A DNA stretch of 64,000 nucleotides from Isoetes taiwanensis (Eukaryota; Streptophyta; Lycopodiopsida; Isoetales; Isoetaceae), in assembly GCA_021234155.1 (NCBI GenBank), contig JAJEKV010000006.1, positions 10,627,317-10,691,316 of the forward strand, given 5' to 3'. Under the pieces are notes generated by a model. The model saw nothing but the letters and a program-made list of their open reading frames with translations. It searched no databases and was not told where the DNA came from. The position numbers and the translations under genes are program-made. Below, one piece after another: positions 32,152 to 44,355 of the stretch (position 1 is the first letter of the stretch; every line of letters starts with the position of its first letter).

Positions 32152-32658
32152 TTGGATTAATGTTGTCCTCAGCATTAGGGTTAATGAACAATGAATTTAT
32201 AGAAGATAAACTCTTATTCCTTGAACATATCACAAGATTACATAGATTTGTTGTAGGACCGAAGTCCCTTAACAAGAACATAAGAAATACCATAAGCAAG
32301 TGAAGAGTGCACTCATAGACAACAAAGATTCAAATACAAGAGATGGCCTCCAGACTGAGGCCTAAGGTCTTCTGCAGTTCGTCGGTATGCCCTATTGGCC
32401 TGTACAATTAGAGTACATCAGTAATTTACAAGTTAATTTAAGTAGTGTGGTTGAAGGGACCACCCCCTTAAAGTAAAAGAAATATGAATGCAAGAATCCT
32501 ATTATGCCTAGGGCTTGCATGTCATCTCAGCGTAAGGAATGGCCATATTCCCATTATAGCCGCAGACGAATGCGTCCTATCATGAATGCCTATATGCCCA
32601 GTACCCCACCTAAGATGCATGTAATCCAACCCTTGAAATGATCCCTGTCGGATCCCTC
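32152..32658 (-). other. E3 3' internal untranslated region
   Basis: Non-coding sequence between the chromodomain stop and the polypurine tract, equivalent to 15330-16117 in E2. The GATCCCTGYCGGATCCCT words near 32640-32680 are a short tandem repeat at the end of the reading frame. Confidence 0.6.
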
Positions 32659-33027
32659 TCATATGATCCCTGCCGGATCCCTAACACAATGCTTATCATT
32701 AGGGTTGGAGTCGATCTCATCTTGAATGGTTCGGCCCTGGCATTCTCGCATAAAGTCCGGGTAAGTATTATCCAAATCCGCTTTGAGAAGCCATGTTGCG
32801 TCTTCTATGGGTAAGTGCTTCCACTTAACCAAATATTGCAAGATTTGAGTTCGGCGGGTTTGCTTATATGCACGATCAAGGAGAGCTTCAGGTACAATCT
32901 CCAACTGATCCTCGGTCATCTCCAGAAGTGTTGGTGTGTCAAGAATCTCTTCTGAATCGGGATTATGCTTCTTGAGAAGACTTATATGGAAGACTTTATG
33001 GATCTTCAAATGCGCGGGTAGATTCAA
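32659..33027 (-). pseudogene. E3 integrase tail and chromodomain
   Basis: LPAHLKIHKVFHISLLKKH followed by the chromodomain: LEIVPEALLDRAYKQTRR, ILQYLVKWKHLPIEDATW and DLDNTYPDFM. It is close to E2 at 14967-15260, and the group II features are the same. The frame is open over this domain. Confidence 0.9.
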
Positions 33028-34215
33028 CCAGTAGGCTTAATAACCTACCCTTTCGGTTATCTCAAAAGGTCCCGCCCATCTGTGTGCAAGCTTCTTACAA
33101 TTGCCAATTTTAAGCTTGACCTGCTTGACCTTAATCTTGAGCCATACAGAGTCGCCAACTTGAAATTTTCGTGGTGTCCGATGCCAGTCGACAAGGTTCT
33201 TCTAGCGAGCTCTAGCAGTTAACAAGTATGCTCGAACTTCTTCGACTAGTGCCTGCATATCTGTAAGCAATTGTTGAGACACTTCCACCTTGGAAACTGG
33301 ATTATACCATGTGTCTGGAGTGAGGCATTGATAAGCATAATTGATCATGAAAGGAGACATCCTTGCGAACTCTTGTCTAGTGCTGTTATAGGCAAACTCC
33401 ACCAAATGAATGTAATCTGTCCATTGTGATTGCTTGTTCCATATATAATTGCATAGCATATCTTCGATTATGCGATTGATATGCTCTGTTTGGCCATCCG
33501 TCTGTGAATGATAAGCTGTGCTCATCTCAAGCTTAGTTTGAATCGTGCTGAAGAAATCCTTCCAGAATGCACTAACAAACTTAGGATCCCGGACTGATAT
33601 AATGGTACGGGGCATCCCATGAAGGTGAAAGACCTCCTTGCTGAACAATAAGGCAGTATCCAATGCAGCGTCTGTGGTATGACATGGCAAAAAGTGTGCC
33701 ATTTTGGAAAGCTTGTCGACCACCACCATTAAGGCATCAAAGCCCCTTAAAGTGCGCAGAAGCCTCACGATAAAATCCATGGTAATAACTCCCATTTTGC
33801 ATTAGACACATCTAGGGGTTGCAATTTTCCCTAGACATGTAACTGCTCTGTCTTTGTTTGCTGACATATCTGACATTGCTTAATATATCTGGCAATGTGT
33901 TTCTTCATTCCTGGCCAAAAATAGCTAGAGCAAATCTTAAAATAGGTCTTCATAAATCCTGCATGCCCCGCTATAGGACTGTTATGTGTATCATGGAGAA
34001 TGTGCTTGCGAACTCCTGACGTCTCGGAAACACATAACTTATCTTTGTAATAAAGGAGATTACCCTCCTTTTTATAATGGCGAAATGCGTCCCTCTCCTT
34101 ATCTGTTCTGGCTTCCTTGGATAGACTGTGCCATATTTCCTGAAATTCGGAATCTGCTGGAAGAGCCTGTTGTATCTGCTAACCAAACTCACTGGAGAGT
34201 GTGGATGTGGCATTA
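33028..34215 (-). pseudogene. E3 integrase
   Basis: The H2C2 zinc-binding part lies at about 34000-33830 (GHAGFMKTYFKI, FWPGMKKH, CQICQQT). The core is at 33795-33202 with MDFIVRLLRTLRGFDALMVV, ISVRDPKFVSAFWK (the usual DRD is VRD; the second D is kept) and HSQTDGQTEHINRIIEDM, so the triad is largely present. A frameshift and a stop separate it from the chromodomain. Confidence 0.88.
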
Positions 34216-34229
34216 CAGTGCGTTTGCGT

Positions 34230-34760
34230 GACCAATGGATGTCTGAAAAGCGCGTCAGCTACCACATTATGCTTGCTCGACTTATACACTACCTCAAAAT
34301 CATACTCTTCCAGGAACTTCATCCATCGTCACTGTCTCAAATTGATGTGGGGTTGCGTGAAAATATATTGGAGGCTTTGGTGATCCGTATCCAACTGGAA
34401 CCATCTCCCAAGTAAATAATGCCTACAAATATGCAAGGTACGCACAACAACAAGCAATTCTTAGTCATGCGTGGGGTATCGCTGCTCCGCATCATTCATC
34501 TTTCGAGAATCATAGGCAATTACCCTACCTTCCTGCATTAATACTCTACCGGTAGCTATTTTACTAGTATCCATGGCAACCCACTTATCCTTCTCAGGGC
34601 CTGGCAAGGTGAGAACCGGGGCCGTTGTCAATGCGTCCTTCAATGCCTGGAATCCGGCTTGAACCTTGTCCTTCCAATGTGCCATCCAATCCCTAACCTT
34701 TTCATGTTTGGTTAGGTCCATAAGGGGTGCGGCCAGCTTAGCAAAATCCTTCACAAACTT
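34230..34760 (-). pseudogene. E3 RNase H domain
   Basis: [20 protein letters not shown] and [14 protein letters not shown] (34600-34461), then in a further frame FQLDTDHQSLQYIF and NVVADAL. It matches E2 13267-13770. Several substitutions (for example D-A-S to D-T-S) and a stop are present. Confidence 0.85.
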
Positions 34761-35829
34761 GCGGTAATATTCGGCCAACCCTAGAAAACTGCGGACTTCG
34801 GACACATTTGTTGGAATTGGCCAATCCTTTACTGCTTCAATCTTGGCTGGATCTGTAGCTATCCCTTCCGCAGAAACAATATGTCCTAGGTAGTCAACCT
34901 TGGTGGTTGCAAATCGACACTTGGAGAACTTGGCGTACAATTGGTGGCATCTCAGTTTCTGTAAGGCCAGCCGAAGGTGGCGCTCATGGTCCTCTACTAT
35001 ATACAAGGATATCATCAAAGAATATGATGACAAAATCATCAAGATACTCGCAGAAGACGTCGTTCATCAACCTCATAATGGTAGGTGGAGCATTAGTTAG
35101 CCCAAATGGCATTACGGTAAACTTATAATGCCCATAACGTGTCCGGAATGCAGACTTATGGATGTCATCTTCCTTAATGCGTATCTGGTGATATCCCGAA
35201 CGAAGATCAATCTTCATAAAATACTTAGCCCCCTGTAACTGATCCATTAGATCGTCGGCGCGCAGTAAGGCATACTGATTCTTAATGGTGTGCTTATTGT
35301 GTTGGCAATAATCAATGCACATTCTCAAAGTGCCATCCTTCTTCTTTCCAAAGAGAATTGGGGCGCCAAAAAGTGACACATTTGGTCGAATGAAGCCCAA
35401 TTTAAGAAGCTCTTGCAACTGTTTCTTGAGCTCTCTTAGTTCAGGGGTAGTCATCCTGTATGGAGTCTTACTGGTAGGCTTGGTGCTCGGTTCTAAGGTA
35501 ATTTCACATTCCACATCTCTAAAAGGTGGCAATCGATGAATCTCATCTGGAAAGTGGTCATGATGTTCTCGAAGAACAGCTGCTATTGCTAGAGGCAAGC
35601 TATCAATAACTTCATCTTGCTTGGACTTGGCGTCTATTGAAGCAAGTCGAATCATGCAAGCAACTTGAGACTTTTTGATAGCCCTATCCAACTGACGTAA
35701 AGAGATACACTGCATAATGGGGGTGACTGGTTTACCTGCTATAGTTACCCGAGCTCCATTAGCGACAGTGAAGGTAACTTCTTGCTTCTCACAATCAATG
35801 TTTGCCTTTGCAGCAGCCAAAAATTCCAT
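34740..35829 (-). pseudogene. E3 reverse transcriptase
   Basis: [70 protein letters not shown], the catalytic FFDDILVYS (near 34995), then in the next frame [14 protein letters not shown] and [17 protein letters not shown]. It is nearly complete, with one frame change near 35000. Confidence 0.93.
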
Positions 35830-36300
35830 CCCACAATAAGGTCATAACGACCAATGTCCATGATCTCGGCCCCCAGAGCAACGGGTGCTCCTGGCAACTG
35901 AATGTGCAAGTTAATGCGTCGACCCTATGTGTGGCATACGGCCCCACTAGCCAACATGACTGGACGTGGCTTTGACTTCAAGGGAGTGAGATGCAAAGCT
36001 TCAACCATTCTAGGGGAGGCAAAATTGTGCGTGCTTACGGTCTACTTGGCCAACCGTAGAAATGACAGAATGTTGACTATCGGCTTGATCCGTCTCAATG
36101 GCGAGTCTGGTGCCTCGTCATCAGCAACACTGTTTGGATCATTTGGTTCCCCCGCACCTGCAATCCACTTCGACAAGGGCAGCCTGCACAGCATGTGTGA
36201 TGTAGGGGCAGTCCTTCATGCGGCGTTCCAGTCGGAAGCACCGGTAACAAGCCTTGTCCCAGCGTAACTGGTCACGAGCCTCCTTCGGAATGGCTTGAGA
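35830..36300 (-). pseudogene. E3 protease and nucleocapsid region (degenerate)
   Basis: A protease relic is visible as STHNFASPRMVEAL and LKSKPRPVMLASGA (about 36040-35930), matching E2 SSHNFASPRLAALL. The D-T-G itself is not recognisable. Upstream, CYRCFRLERRMKDC (about 36245-36205) corresponds to the zinc knuckle but has lost its histidine. Confidence 0.7.
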
Positions 36301-37337
36301 ATGTCTTAGAAAGCTCCCGTAGCATTGGAGGACTTATCCGGTACCGTAAAGAAGACTTTCTTCTCTGGCTTCTAATATCCAGTCGAGGCGGGAGGGCCCG
36401 GGCTAGATGAGCGTCTTCTGTATGGTGCATAACCCCTGTTCTGACCAAAAGTAGAGGGGCGCGGTGGCTGGTGCTTAGGGGTGTCCTCCTCCAAGCTAAG
36501 CCTTAGCCTCTGCTTCTGTTAAGGTTTTGGGATCGATTGCTCAAACCATCTTCCTGAGAGTAGGGGATAACCCTTCAATGTATCCCTCGACTGCCCAGCG
36601 CTCATTAATCCCTGGGACATACAATCGTAACCTCATGAACTCATCCGTGTATGCTTGGATGGTCATGTTCTTCTGCTCCAGGCGATAAAAGGTCTGAATC
36701 TGCTGGCAGCGATGAGCTCTGGGGACATAATAAGACTTAAAGGCTTTGGAAAAAACCTTGTATCTGCACCTACCCCATGTCAAGCCATGAGAGCGGGCGT
36801 ATCTTTTCCACCAAATATGGGCAGATCTTGTAAGATTTGTGGTGGCAACCTTGCCAATATCCTTTTCTATCATCCCGTAAGATTTTCCGAACTCTTGCAT
36901 CTCATCTAGCCAAGATTCGACATCTACTCCCGACCTGGTTTTGCCCGAGAACTGCACCAGTTTGCAGTTCTTCCAGATGCTAGTGATGGCAGAGTCCACG
37001 TTTTCTGGTAATCCTTTTTCCTGGACTTGGCATGGTCACCTTCTGACTCAGAAGACTCTGATGACTGAAAGGATTCAGAAGTGGCATCAGACGATGAGCT
37101 GCTCCGTATACGCTTTGAGCAGATGGCTGTAACTGGAGCAGGTACTGGTGCACGTGGCGGTGGCTGTTGATTTGGTAAAACAGGAACCTCAGGTCCATAT
37201 TCCTACGGTGCCAGTGGTGGGTTGTGATGCAATACATATGCTTGGAGCTCAGTGAGCTGGTGCTTCATAAGAATGAGCTCCTGCTCTGGTGTAAGATGAC
37301 CAGGTTGCACTTGTCGCCCATGGAGGGGGACGTGCAT
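36301..37337 (-). pseudogene. E3 gag (broken)
   Basis: The start is ATG 37337 (MHVPLHGRQVQPGHLTPEQE), just after a possible splice acceptor TTTATATTTTAG. A Pro/Ser-rich N-terminal part contains a stop. The core at 36999-36541 has KLVQFSGKTRSGVDVESWLD, IWWKRYARSHG, KAFKSYYVPRAH and AVEGYIEGLSPTLRK, clearly homologous to E2 gag. Later sequence is shifted. Confidence 0.85.
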
Positions 37338-38055
37338 TGTCTAAAATATAAATGAAATCGAGATAAGCACAACATGCCACATGATTACTAAAAGACCATT
37401 GATGCAAAATTGCTTGATATTAAGGTAGATGTAAGGTCACATTTGGTATAATGTCCACACAAACAACAAAATAAAAGGTTACTTAGACAAGATAGTTATA
37501 CAGGAGCTTGGTCTATGGTGTTGTAATTGGGTGGAGTACCGAATGAAGGATACGCTCCCTAATTACACAACGCACCAAATTATATTTGAGCCCAGCCTGG
37601 ATAATGAGATCCTGATACTTGAAAGTGGGGTTTATAATTAAGAGGTTGAACAGGTTGTTCATCGCCTGATAAAGCTCCCATAAATGATCATCCGCATCCA
37701 GGAATGCTCGCTCATTGGAGTAGTCTCAATAGGACCAACTTCGTTGCATGGTGCTTCGCAAGTTTCAGGCAGCTTGGTCACGGAGGAGCGTGAATATTTC
37801 CCACCCTTTAGTGGTGTAATACGACATCTCTATCCCTGCAACAGACCCCTTAATAGATGTACAATCAACAAGTCATTCCTTATAGTTAGAATTCATCAAA
37901 AGGAAGACAAGTAATACAGGAAAACAAAAAATGTATTAAAGATGGCATAGAAATGCCTATACAAGAGTACATGTATTGTAATGGCCGAAGGCCATACTCT
38001 ATAATCTCAAAGAATTACATTCAGGAACTAGGTCCTGCATCCCGATCCATTGGCG
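37338..38055 (-). other. E3 spacer between ORF-B and gag
   Basis: Non-coding, longer than the 224-bp equivalent in E2. It ends in the possible gag splice acceptor. If the 38056-38679 MITE is removed, the ORF-B frame would run on to a TGA near 38030. Confidence 0.45.
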
Positions 38056-38679
38056 TCATGGAATAAATTACTACTCCTATATTTTAGTGTAGCCAAAATA
38101 GGTTTAGCTAAACTATCTTTAACACTTTAAAATAGGTTTCTAAAACTTGGCTAAACTAAATGTTTTTTCTCCATCACAGTTTTTTGTTTTTGGCTAAACT
38201 TTCACAAAATGGAAAGGCAAATATTAGCCATCATGATATAGTAATTTAAAAAAAATCCAAGCATTTTGGCAAAGACATTGAATTTATTGTAAATACATAA
38301 ATCAAGACACAAACATACATGAACATGTTAAAAAAAAAGGGGAGACTACTTTGTTCCTTTTCCTCTAATGCTTCAACTTTGTACTTGGAACAAGAAAGAA
38401 AGTAGAAAAAAAAAGAAAAATATAAACCCTAATATTGGTGTTGAATTTCAGGCTAATCTATCCATTTTTCCAAGACCATTCTATCTTAGGTTTAGCTAAT
38501 CGATGTCCTGATGGATATGTCTGGAGGTAAAGGTTTGGCTATTCAAGCTAAAAACTCACTTGGGCGGGAAAATTTCTTTTTTTTTGGGGCATTTTTTCCA
38601 TTTACTTTAGTCGTTTTTCTTGGCAAAATTGCTACAAAATAGCCATTTGCCTAACCTTAGCCGTTATTTTATTCCATGA
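38056..38679. mobile_element. Probable 624-bp MITE in the 3' end of E3 ORF-B
   Basis: The ends are inverted: TCATGGAATAAA at 38056-38067 and its complement at 38668-38679. The flanks are TTGGCG (38050-38055) and TTGGCA (38680-38685), a likely target duplication with one change. TTTAGCTAAACT and TTGGCTAAACT words recur inside. It has no coding capacity, and I could not assign a superfamily. Confidence 0.5.
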
Positions 38680-39732
38680 TTGGCATAGGAGGTGATGCTG
38701 GTAGACGATGGCATAGTAGAGTGACCCCGGGGTCGACGGTGCCGGCGGCAAAAGAAGCAATCTCTGGTGGGTAAGCAGTGGCCAAAGGGACGGCCACAAG
38801 GAGCTTCATGCTCCTCCATGGTGCTATATCTTAGTCCAAGACAGTCAGAGCGAAGTCCCGACGCACGAGCATGTAGGTGAAGGTGCGATAGGGGAGCTTC
38901 TTATGGCCTGCCAAGGTGGATAATGCACGCAGGTTCCACCACGATGCTTCGGCCTCTAGGGCTAGGTCTTGGGCCACAAAAAGGACTTGTCCCTGTCAGA
39001 AAGCTGATAGGAAGAAGCGCGTAAGGTGATTCCCCAACGCATTAACCTCTGGTGTGACAGAGGTAGCTACTTCCTTGTCGAGGTCCATGGTGACCTCTGC
39101 TTTTCTTCCCTCAGGTGACCCGGGTTATTATAGAGATCCTCCCCTTCTTCATCTGACCTCGAAGGAATATCCACCATATTAATGTTCGGGACGTGAGGTC
39201 CCATGGCAGTAAAAGCTTCCTGAGCGGGCTGAGATGGTAGGTCTTCGAGCCTAATGAGTGTGTCAGCCGGCTCGATGGTTTCTTGATGAAACTGGAGTAG
39301 CTGCTGCACTTCAGTAGGGAGCTCAACCGGCGTAAAGTCGATGAAATCGTCGATGCAGTACTCGGCGAGCTCATAAAGCACTTGCACTTTCTTCCTTGTC
39401 CTAAGGCCAGCCACTACGTGGTAGGTCCACATGATATCCTCCAATAGGAGGTATTCCTGCCCCTGGTGATAGATGACCGGGAGGGCGTCCAAACCAGTCA
39501 ATCGTGCTCCCCGGTCTCGGTGTGGGGGCATCTGCTTCGCTATTTGCCTCCACCAGAAGAAGTCATCCTCTTGGATGTACTCATCATCCTCGTCATCAGA
39601 AGATTCGGGTGCCTTGCCCTTCTCGACTGGCAAAGTATCATCCTCCACATACTGATCCATAAGTATGGCCAGCACAAATGTTACCGGTTTTTCAAAAGCT
39701 ATGGAAAAACGTTGCAGAGTGATTGGAAGCAT
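38669..39732 (-). pseudogene. E3 ORF-B: diverged homologue of E2 ORF-B
   Basis: Open from ATG 39732 to about 39067, then continuing in another frame with TGA near 39003 and TAA near 38833. Similarity to E2 ORF-B lies in ordered blocks. An N-terminal block has FEKPVTFVLAILMDQY against SAQAALAIFMQFNAIN. An acidic stretch (SSDDEDDEYIQEDD) follows. The central block has GLDALPVIYHQGQEYLLLED, GLR and IDF-VELPTEV against GITALSPIIVEGEEYLLAND, GLR and IDY-QEIPREV. The C-terminal blocks are stop-QGQVLFVAQDLALEAEAS against CQGQMLVFHKEFSPRGEEA, then VAVPLATAYPPEI against DVPLTVAAAMAPEL. The distal N-terminus could not be found upstream of 39735. Role unknown. Confidence 0.85.
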
Positions 39733-39735
39733 TGA

Positions 39736-40693
39736 TCAGCATATGCTTCTAATCATCTATGATGAAGAGCACCTATAGATCTATTACACATAGGGTCGTC
39801 TTCAGTTGTATTGCATATGTGCATCAGGTTAACCAACATGTGCTCACATTTGCAGTGCCTGTTTCAATATTCAGCATTTTCTAAAAGAATTTAAAGTATG
39901 GCTCTAGATGTATTAAAAAAGAGGAAAGAGTATCTTGCCTTCACATGGTATGAAGTAACTACTAGAAATGCTTTTTAGGTAGCCTACATTTGTTTCTTCG
40001 TATATTATGCATGTTTCATGATTATAAATGGAGCATCTCTCAGGATTATAATTGGAGCTTGCTGCAAAAGGAAAACACCATTTTAGGTTGTGCATCATCA
40101 GAATCTTAATAGTCTAATCTTAATAGTCTAATCTTAGTCAGTAACTTAGAGTCCAAAGATCACCTATGCCTTTTGTATGTAAGGATAGAGGCCCAACCAA
40201 TTGGGATGTAATCAACCGTATTTTTTTTTTTTTGGTAAGCACTAATTTAATACAAGAAAAGATCATCACATTTGCTTAATTTTATTGCATTTTGTAAGGA
40301 AGGCTGAAAAAAACAGGGCAATGGACAATACAACTTCAATACAATATGTATTCTTCTTATAACATATTCATGCTATGAAGGTCAAGCACAATCAACAATA
40401 CTTGAAGTCAACTGCAATTTGTAAAATAGGAAGTTACACCAACCAATCATTTTTGTACCCCAAACCATGCATGTAAACACAACACAAAAACAATGCCATT
40501 ATGCTCTTTGTTTGCGGCCTTGGAGATGGCATGAATCTAAGGTTGTATATGCAAAGAAGAGTTTAGGAAATTGCAATACAAAATTCAAGCAATTTCATAT
40601 TGCCATAATTGTCACATCATAAAATTGTAAATGAATGACAGAGAATTCCGATCTAGAATCAACATTAAGAGTCGGCGTGAATCAAATACCATA
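39736..40693. other. No recognised gene; E3 5' remnant or unrelated DNA
   Basis: AT-rich, with a T run at 40220-40232 and a short tandem repeat (AATCTTAATAGTCT, about 40102-40130). I looked on the minus strand for the rest of ORF-B, an H3-like fold, a tRNA-Met PBS and the E3 5' LTR, and found none. The right border is T1 at 40694. Confidence 0.5.
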
Positions 40694-40716
40694 GGGTGAA
40701 AGTATGCTGGTGGGTA
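40694..40716 (+). repeat. T1 left terminal inverted repeat
   Basis: 23 bp, the exact complement of 59182-59204. It starts GGGTGAAAG and shares GGGT-AAAG-ATG-TG-TGGG with the MITE at 2384. Confidence 0.95.
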
Positions 40717-40720
40717 TCAA

Positions 40721-40744
40721 AAGCATGCGTCCGGACGCATGCTT
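40721..40744. repeat. Perfect 24-bp palindrome near T1 left end
   Basis: AAGCATGCGTCC followed directly by GGACGCATGCTT. A second imperfect hairpin (AGCAGGG ... CCCTGCT) follows at about 40747-40780. Such subterminal palindromes often bind transposase. Confidence 0.93.
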
Positions 40745-40951
40745 ATAGCAGGGTTTTAGCCCGCTTAAAGCACCCCTGCTTTTGCTTAATCTGGGTGCTG
40801 ATGGGTGTAACTGCCCGTCATTGTTTTTTACGCCCTTCATGTACTCACACGTCCACCTCACGAACGAACCGTTAGGAAAATGATTGTGGGATTTTGGCTG
40901 GATTTTCGCGTGAGTGGTGTGGTAGTACGTTGCAAATTGGATTACTTCGTC

Positions 40952-42079
40952 ATGGCCCGTGAAAATTCTCCCTCCAATTCACTTATCCTCCCTCTCTCAG
41001 GAATTTCATGGCGATTTTCGGCCTGATGAATCCCAATACAGTGTTCCAGATTTGTTGGATGTCAATGCAACACAGGAAATATCACGTGAAGATCCAGTTT
41101 CCTCTGCAATTTATAAGAAATTGGATGCGCGAGAAAGAGAGAATACTGATTACGGAATAAGATGAAAAAGCAAAGCGGTTGAACGGGAGGATCCGGAGCA
41201 TGAGACGCAGTGCAAGAAATAGCCAAGCAGGTAGTTGATTACTTCAATAAGCTCACCAAAAAGCATTCACCCAAACTCAAGGCCGATGTGATGAAGAGGG
41301 TGGTTCATCACCATGAAATGGAAATCTCAGAACCTGGAATTTTGCCAAATCCAAAGGAGTGCAAGGCAGCGGGGGTGCCGCTCAACAACTTGAAAATGCA
41401 CAATGGCGACCACAAAGAGGCAAAGGAACCATGATATTTGGAGAGCCAGAACCTCTACACTTGTGATGGCTTCTTCCACAAAATCGAGATGCAATTCCAC
41501 TATGGCAGGGCTGTTAGGTACATCTAATTCTTGCTTTCATGCCTGTGCTTCTTCATGCTTTCAAGTGCTTGTATCTGCTGAGTAATGCTGGCTGGGATAT
41601 GTTCATTGATTAATGTGCAATATTTCTTATGATAGGTTGCATGAGGTCAACTATTGCAACTGCTGCATTAAGGAAATCAGAAGCCTTCCTTGGAAATGGT
41701 CCGTGGTCTTGTTTTCAAAGGAGGTTGAGGTGCGATTCTCTCACCCCTGCTTGCAAGCAAAGCATAACAGAATTCTGGAAACAAAATAGCAGAGTCTCTC
41801 CTTGCAAGAAAGATGTTGTGAACACTGTTGGAGAGTCAGGCTTCCGAATTTCTTATCCCTTGCACCTTATAAAGGTCACACAGGTACAAGTTTCCATACA
41901 TTCTTTTTTTTTTGCTATTATTGCATAAATATTCCTAACCAAAGGCCACCATTCAGCTGCAGCTATATCAACAATACAAAAAGGCACATCCTGAATACCC
42001 TGTTTGCTTAAAGGCTTTCGAGAAGTTGAAGCCTATTTATGTAAAGAAAGTATCAGAAAGGGAAACCTGTTGTTGCATA
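40952..42079 (+). pseudogene. T1 transposase, 5' part (split by H3)
   Basis: Starts at ATG 40952 (MARENSPSNSL) with an early frame change. Recognisable segments are SQEFHGDFRPDESQYSVPDL, VMKRVVHHHEME, FWKQNSRVSPCKKDVVN (near 41775) and, after an intron (donor 41884, acceptor 41962), LYQQYKKAHPEYPVC, FEKLKPIYVKKVSERETCCC. It stops at the Helitron border A42079. Joining to T52942 keeps the frame (CCCI then YHMKLEY). I have a memory of similar uncharacterised transposase-like proteins with a CCC-YH motif but cannot name the family. Confidence 0.7.
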
Positions 42080-42081
42080 TC

Positions 42082-44100
42082 AATCTTGTTAATTTGGGAT
42101 TTTCAGGTTTGGCCAAAAACTTTTTTGGAATTTCTTTTAACATGATTTTCTAAGATTTTAGACATTTTGGACTGCCGATAAATATTTTCGGCCTTCCAAA
42201 AATCGGGATTTTTTTCTTTTAAGATTTCGCACTTTTCCATTTCGTGGCATTCCTTAGGCTATCCGATCCCAGAGTGGTAACATCCTGTGTATTTCCAGGT
42301 GGTGGTTTTAGGCATGCATGTCGGCCATCAGTTTGCAGGTTAGAGTTTCGCTGTTCCAAAGCAAGCAACTCCATTAACGGAAGCTGCAATTGCTTGACGC
42401 CAAATTTTGTAGGATTTGAACCAGAGGTTGTTTACTTTTGAAGCTGGCAATGGAGGATTTTATCGGAATAGATTTCACCCTCTCTTGCAACTGCATCAAC
42501 AAAGAAGGCTCCAGGTTCACAATTATTGGCACACGCATGAACTGAGGTGTGTTTCTTAACTGCGTTTTGTCTACATCTAGCTTCTTTCCCTTGGTGTTTT
42601 CAGCATAAACCGTAGTATGCTTTTGAGAAATTTTGTAACGTTTCTGAAGTTGTTCTAGAGATGGGCATCCATTGGAGATGATTTAGAAAAGTTTCGAATT
42701 TGTTCTGGATGGAGTGAGCATAGGGTTTCGGCTGAGTTATTGCTAATTGCAAAGAAGCGGTTTATTTCCTTATGCCCATCAAATGTATTGTGCTTCTTTT
42801 GACTTAGAGATTGATCTTAGCATCGCCACAGGGAAGTTGTTGCCTTCCTGCCTTTACTGTTGGTCATCCGATTTTGTTGATCTACAGATTTTGTTCATCT
42901 ACGGCTATTTTCTTGCAAGAAAAATTGCATGCATTTGTATTGATATTTCTATCTCATAAGTAGCTATCTTATCTCCATCTGTAAACAGGTCAATGACTTC
43001 ATCATCTGTAAGATTACTTCATATCAGATTTGAGAATGAAGTTTGCTCCAGCATCATGGTTTGCTATCTGGTTCAACAAAAATAGTCCATTGTGAATGCA
43101 TCAATGGACATTGGAGCCCAACATTTTCCAATGCCTAAAATCTGGTATATATGTGCTCTGTAGGCATTTGATCACTTATTTCAACCAATATCTAATTGTT
43201 TTTTAGAATGATCAGGAACTTTTTGATTAAATGCTGACAATAAGCTGCAGAAGGTATGTTCTTACATTTGCATGCTTTCCTTTTTCCACATGCTTTTGTA
43301 CATTTTGTTGCAATCCATTTTTCTTCTTGCTCTTTTATGCTCTATGAATTGCTAACCAGGGCTTGCATGCTATTTCTTTGTAGGAATTGATGCTTACAAG
43401 AATTTCTAAATGCTAGGCTCAAAATCTTTGGGGAGCAGACATATCTGCCTGATGCATCCATGGCAGTGAAGTGATCGTGAAAATTTCCAAGATGAGTCGA
43501 ACATATGTAGAATTGAAGATTAGGTTCTATTGGAGGTGCTTAACCTGGTAAATGTAGAAAAACGTCCAGTTCTTTATGATGATTTGTAGCTAAGATTTTT
43601 TTTTGTTGCTAATAAGTGGTAGACTTATCAGGCTTATTAGCGTGAGTCACTGTGAATCATACATATTACATTGGGTTTTTCTGGCCTGGTGGCAAAGCTT
43701 TTTGGTTCGATTCATAGAGAAGACTACGATGGGTTTGTCCCATGGCATCATTAGATTTTCCAGAAGAATCATGTCTTAACATAATTCTGAGAAGGTGAGA
43801 TTTTGTTTTTTTGTTACTAAACTCCATAATTACCAACATTCGTTCCTTGCTTCTGTAGTTATCTTTACATACTATTGATCTTGGTCCTGCTTTCAGAGGC
43901 ATAACTTATATTTAATTCCCTATATTTTCTACATCCAAATTTTGATGCCTTCTGAAATGAATATGTAGCATAATAACAGGGGGTTTTCTTTGTGTTTTTG
44001 TACGCTTTTCACTAAGGTTTTCCTATGATTTTGTGATGTATTCAAATGGATGTACTAATGCGTACATCTAGAGTGCACCATTTCTTAGCCATTGATTTTA
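42082..44100. other. H3 cargo, no gene recognised
   Basis: T-rich, intron- and UTR-like sequence, perhaps the 5' region of a captured host gene. No protein family seen in any frame. Confidence 0.4.
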
Positions 44101-44117
44101 GCCTTTTTTTTTTCAAT

Positions 44118-44355
44118 GGTCAACAACCAATGGCTCACAACAAAAGCCCTTTTTTTGTGTGTGTGGTGCATAATGGTCAACAACCAATGGCTCACAACAA
44201 AAGCCTTCTTTTTGTGTGTGTGGTGCATAATGGGCACATGAATGGCTTGAAAACCAATGGCTCACAACAAAAGCCCTTTTTTTGTGCGTGTGGTGCATAA
44301 TGGTCAACAACCAATGGCTCACAACGCCCTCTTTTTGTGTGTGTGGTACATGAAG
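44118..44355. repeat. Minisatellite, four units of about 57 bp
   Basis: Units contain AACCAATGGCTCACAAC and a GTGTGTGTGG tract, starting about 44118, 44175, 44245 and 44302. The third has a 13-bp insertion. The Cys/His-rich minus-strand frames across it are repeat by-products. Confidence 0.92.

Larger units (their letters stand above)
21449..39735 (-). mobile_element. E3: chromovirus related to E2, 5'-truncated, with nested Helitrons
   Basis: A minus-strand Ty3/gypsy element of the E2 lineage. From its 3' end it has the 3' LTR in two pieces (21449-22481 and 31694-32141), polypurine tract 32151-32142, chromodomain, integrase, RNase H, RT, protease, gag (start 37337) and ORF-B (39732-38669, with the frame perhaps extending to about 38030 once a MITE is removed). 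The 5' LTR and PBS are not found before T1 at 40694, and no H3-like frame is seen, so the 5' part appears lost. All genes carry stops or frameshifts. Confidence 0.88.

Noticed and set aside
39736-40693. E3 5' LTR or E3 H3-like gene
   Set aside because: Looked for TGTGACG/CGTCACA ends, the PBS, MARTK and CAIHAKRVT on the minus strand; none seen.
44118-44355. CRISPR-like array
   Set aside because: Four adjacent units without unique spacers, in plant nuclear DNA.
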